Assembly (NCBI GenBank): GCA_012515695.1
Contig: JAAYXX010000127.1
Coordinates: 1-6,083, forward strand
Length of the DNA: 6,083 bases
Origin: Chloroflexota bacterium
GTDB taxonomy: Bacteria; Chloroflexota; Anaerolineae; UBA1429
Reading direction: 5' to 3'
Both the position numbers and the translations under genes were made by a program. The notes beneath the pieces are model-generated. The model searched no databases. It had not been told where the DNA came from and was given only the letters and a program-made list of their open reading frames with translations. Below are positions 5,958 to 6,083 of the stretch, in pieces; position 1 is the stretch's first letter, and each line of letters opens with the position of its first letter.

Positions 5958-5973
5958 CGATGCGGTTCATCGA
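5957..5973 (-). promoter_or_regulatory. Hairpin at the annotated start of the MOT1-like gene
   Basis: TCGATG and CATCGA are 6-bp arms around a 5-nt loop, and the first base of the ATG at 5957 lies in the stem. No ribosome-binding site precedes this ATG. A TATAAC box (5991-5986, minus strand) lies about 28 nt upstream but has no convincing -35. The hairpin may lower initiation at this ATG or may simply be non-coding leader if the TTG at 5939 is the real start. Confidence 0.35.
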
Positions 5974-6016
5974 ACGGCTGGCATGGTTATATGAAGGTTG
6001 ACTATTTGCTGCGGTA

Positions 6017-6083
6017 ACCCGACGTGCCATCGGGTAGGCAGTTGAAACTGCACCAACCAGTGCGTCGGCATAGGCACTTGAAA
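6017..6083. repeat. Hairpin repeat units with TTGAAA core, cut by window end
   Basis: The first hairpin, ACCCGA-7 nt-TCGGGT, spans 6017-6035. It is followed by GCAGT-TGAA-ACTGC (6038-6051). The string TAGGCA-G-TTGAAA (6035-6047) recurs as TAGGCA-C-TTGAAA (6071-6083), 12 of 13 bases matching at a distance of 36 nt and preceded by TCGGG and TCGGCA respectively. The second unit is cut by the window edge. The units look like intergenic palindromic repeats. They are upstream of the MOT1-like gene and show no coding potential. Confidence 0.5.

Noticed and set aside
6035..6083. CRISPR array suggested by the 36-nt spacing of two repeats
   Set aside because: The repeats are short and diverged, each forms its own hairpin, and no cas gene is nearby; intergenic palindromic repeats fit better.
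5958..6083. Molybdenum-cofactor riboswitch upstream of the MOT1-like gene
   Set aside because: I looked for its conserved core in the leader and could not find it; only simple hairpins are present.

Overview
The window is GC-rich bacterial DNA (roughly 60% GC by eye) with seven complete protein-coding genes and short intergenic gaps. No RNA gene, transposase or CRISPR array is visible. The patatin-like protein, the lipoprotein with its ELYSW/TLITGTNRNK block, and the hairpin-rich intergenic repeats remind me of Chloroflexota (Anaerolineae or Chloroflexia). This is recognition from memory and was not tested by a search.

Layout. Positions 1-257 are a gene-free flank holding hairpins, an intrinsic terminator for a gene lying off the left edge, and small palindromes. 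A leftward unit follows: a nitroreductase-family flavoprotein (1294-1863) transcribed before a patatin-like phospholipase (258-1193), with a 100-nt leader between them that can fold in competing ways. Positions 1864-2171 are a divergent regulatory region. It holds a good sigma70-type promoter facing the nitroreductase and a 7+7 bp inverted repeat whose spacer contains a -10-like hexamer facing right. A rightward unit comes next: a small lipoprotein of unknown function (2172-2648) and a 73-aa membrane protein resembling a stand-alone PLDc_N domain (2695-2916). It ends in a very strong intrinsic terminator (2934-2970).

Converging on that terminator is a leftward three-gene unit: a MOT1-like molybdate/sulfate transporter (4746-5957), then a DrrA-like ABC ATPase (3737-4714), then its ABC-2 permease (2991-3740). 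The two ABC genes overlap by 4 nt (ATGA) and surely form one exporter. The ATPase starts 31 nt after the transporter stop, so all three are probably co-transcribed. The right flank (5958-6083) holds hairpins, including two related TAGGCA-N-TTGAAA units 36 nt apart; the second is cut by the window edge.

I see no convincing new multi-gene system. The best leads are the TTGAAA hairpin repeats at the right edge, the start region of the MOT1-like gene (hairpin on the ATG, no Shine-Dalgarno, but a well-placed TTG start downstream), the palindrome around a -10 hexamer in the divergent region, the unknown lipoprotein/PLDc_N pair, and the altered PxEPKK motif in the MOT1-like protein.
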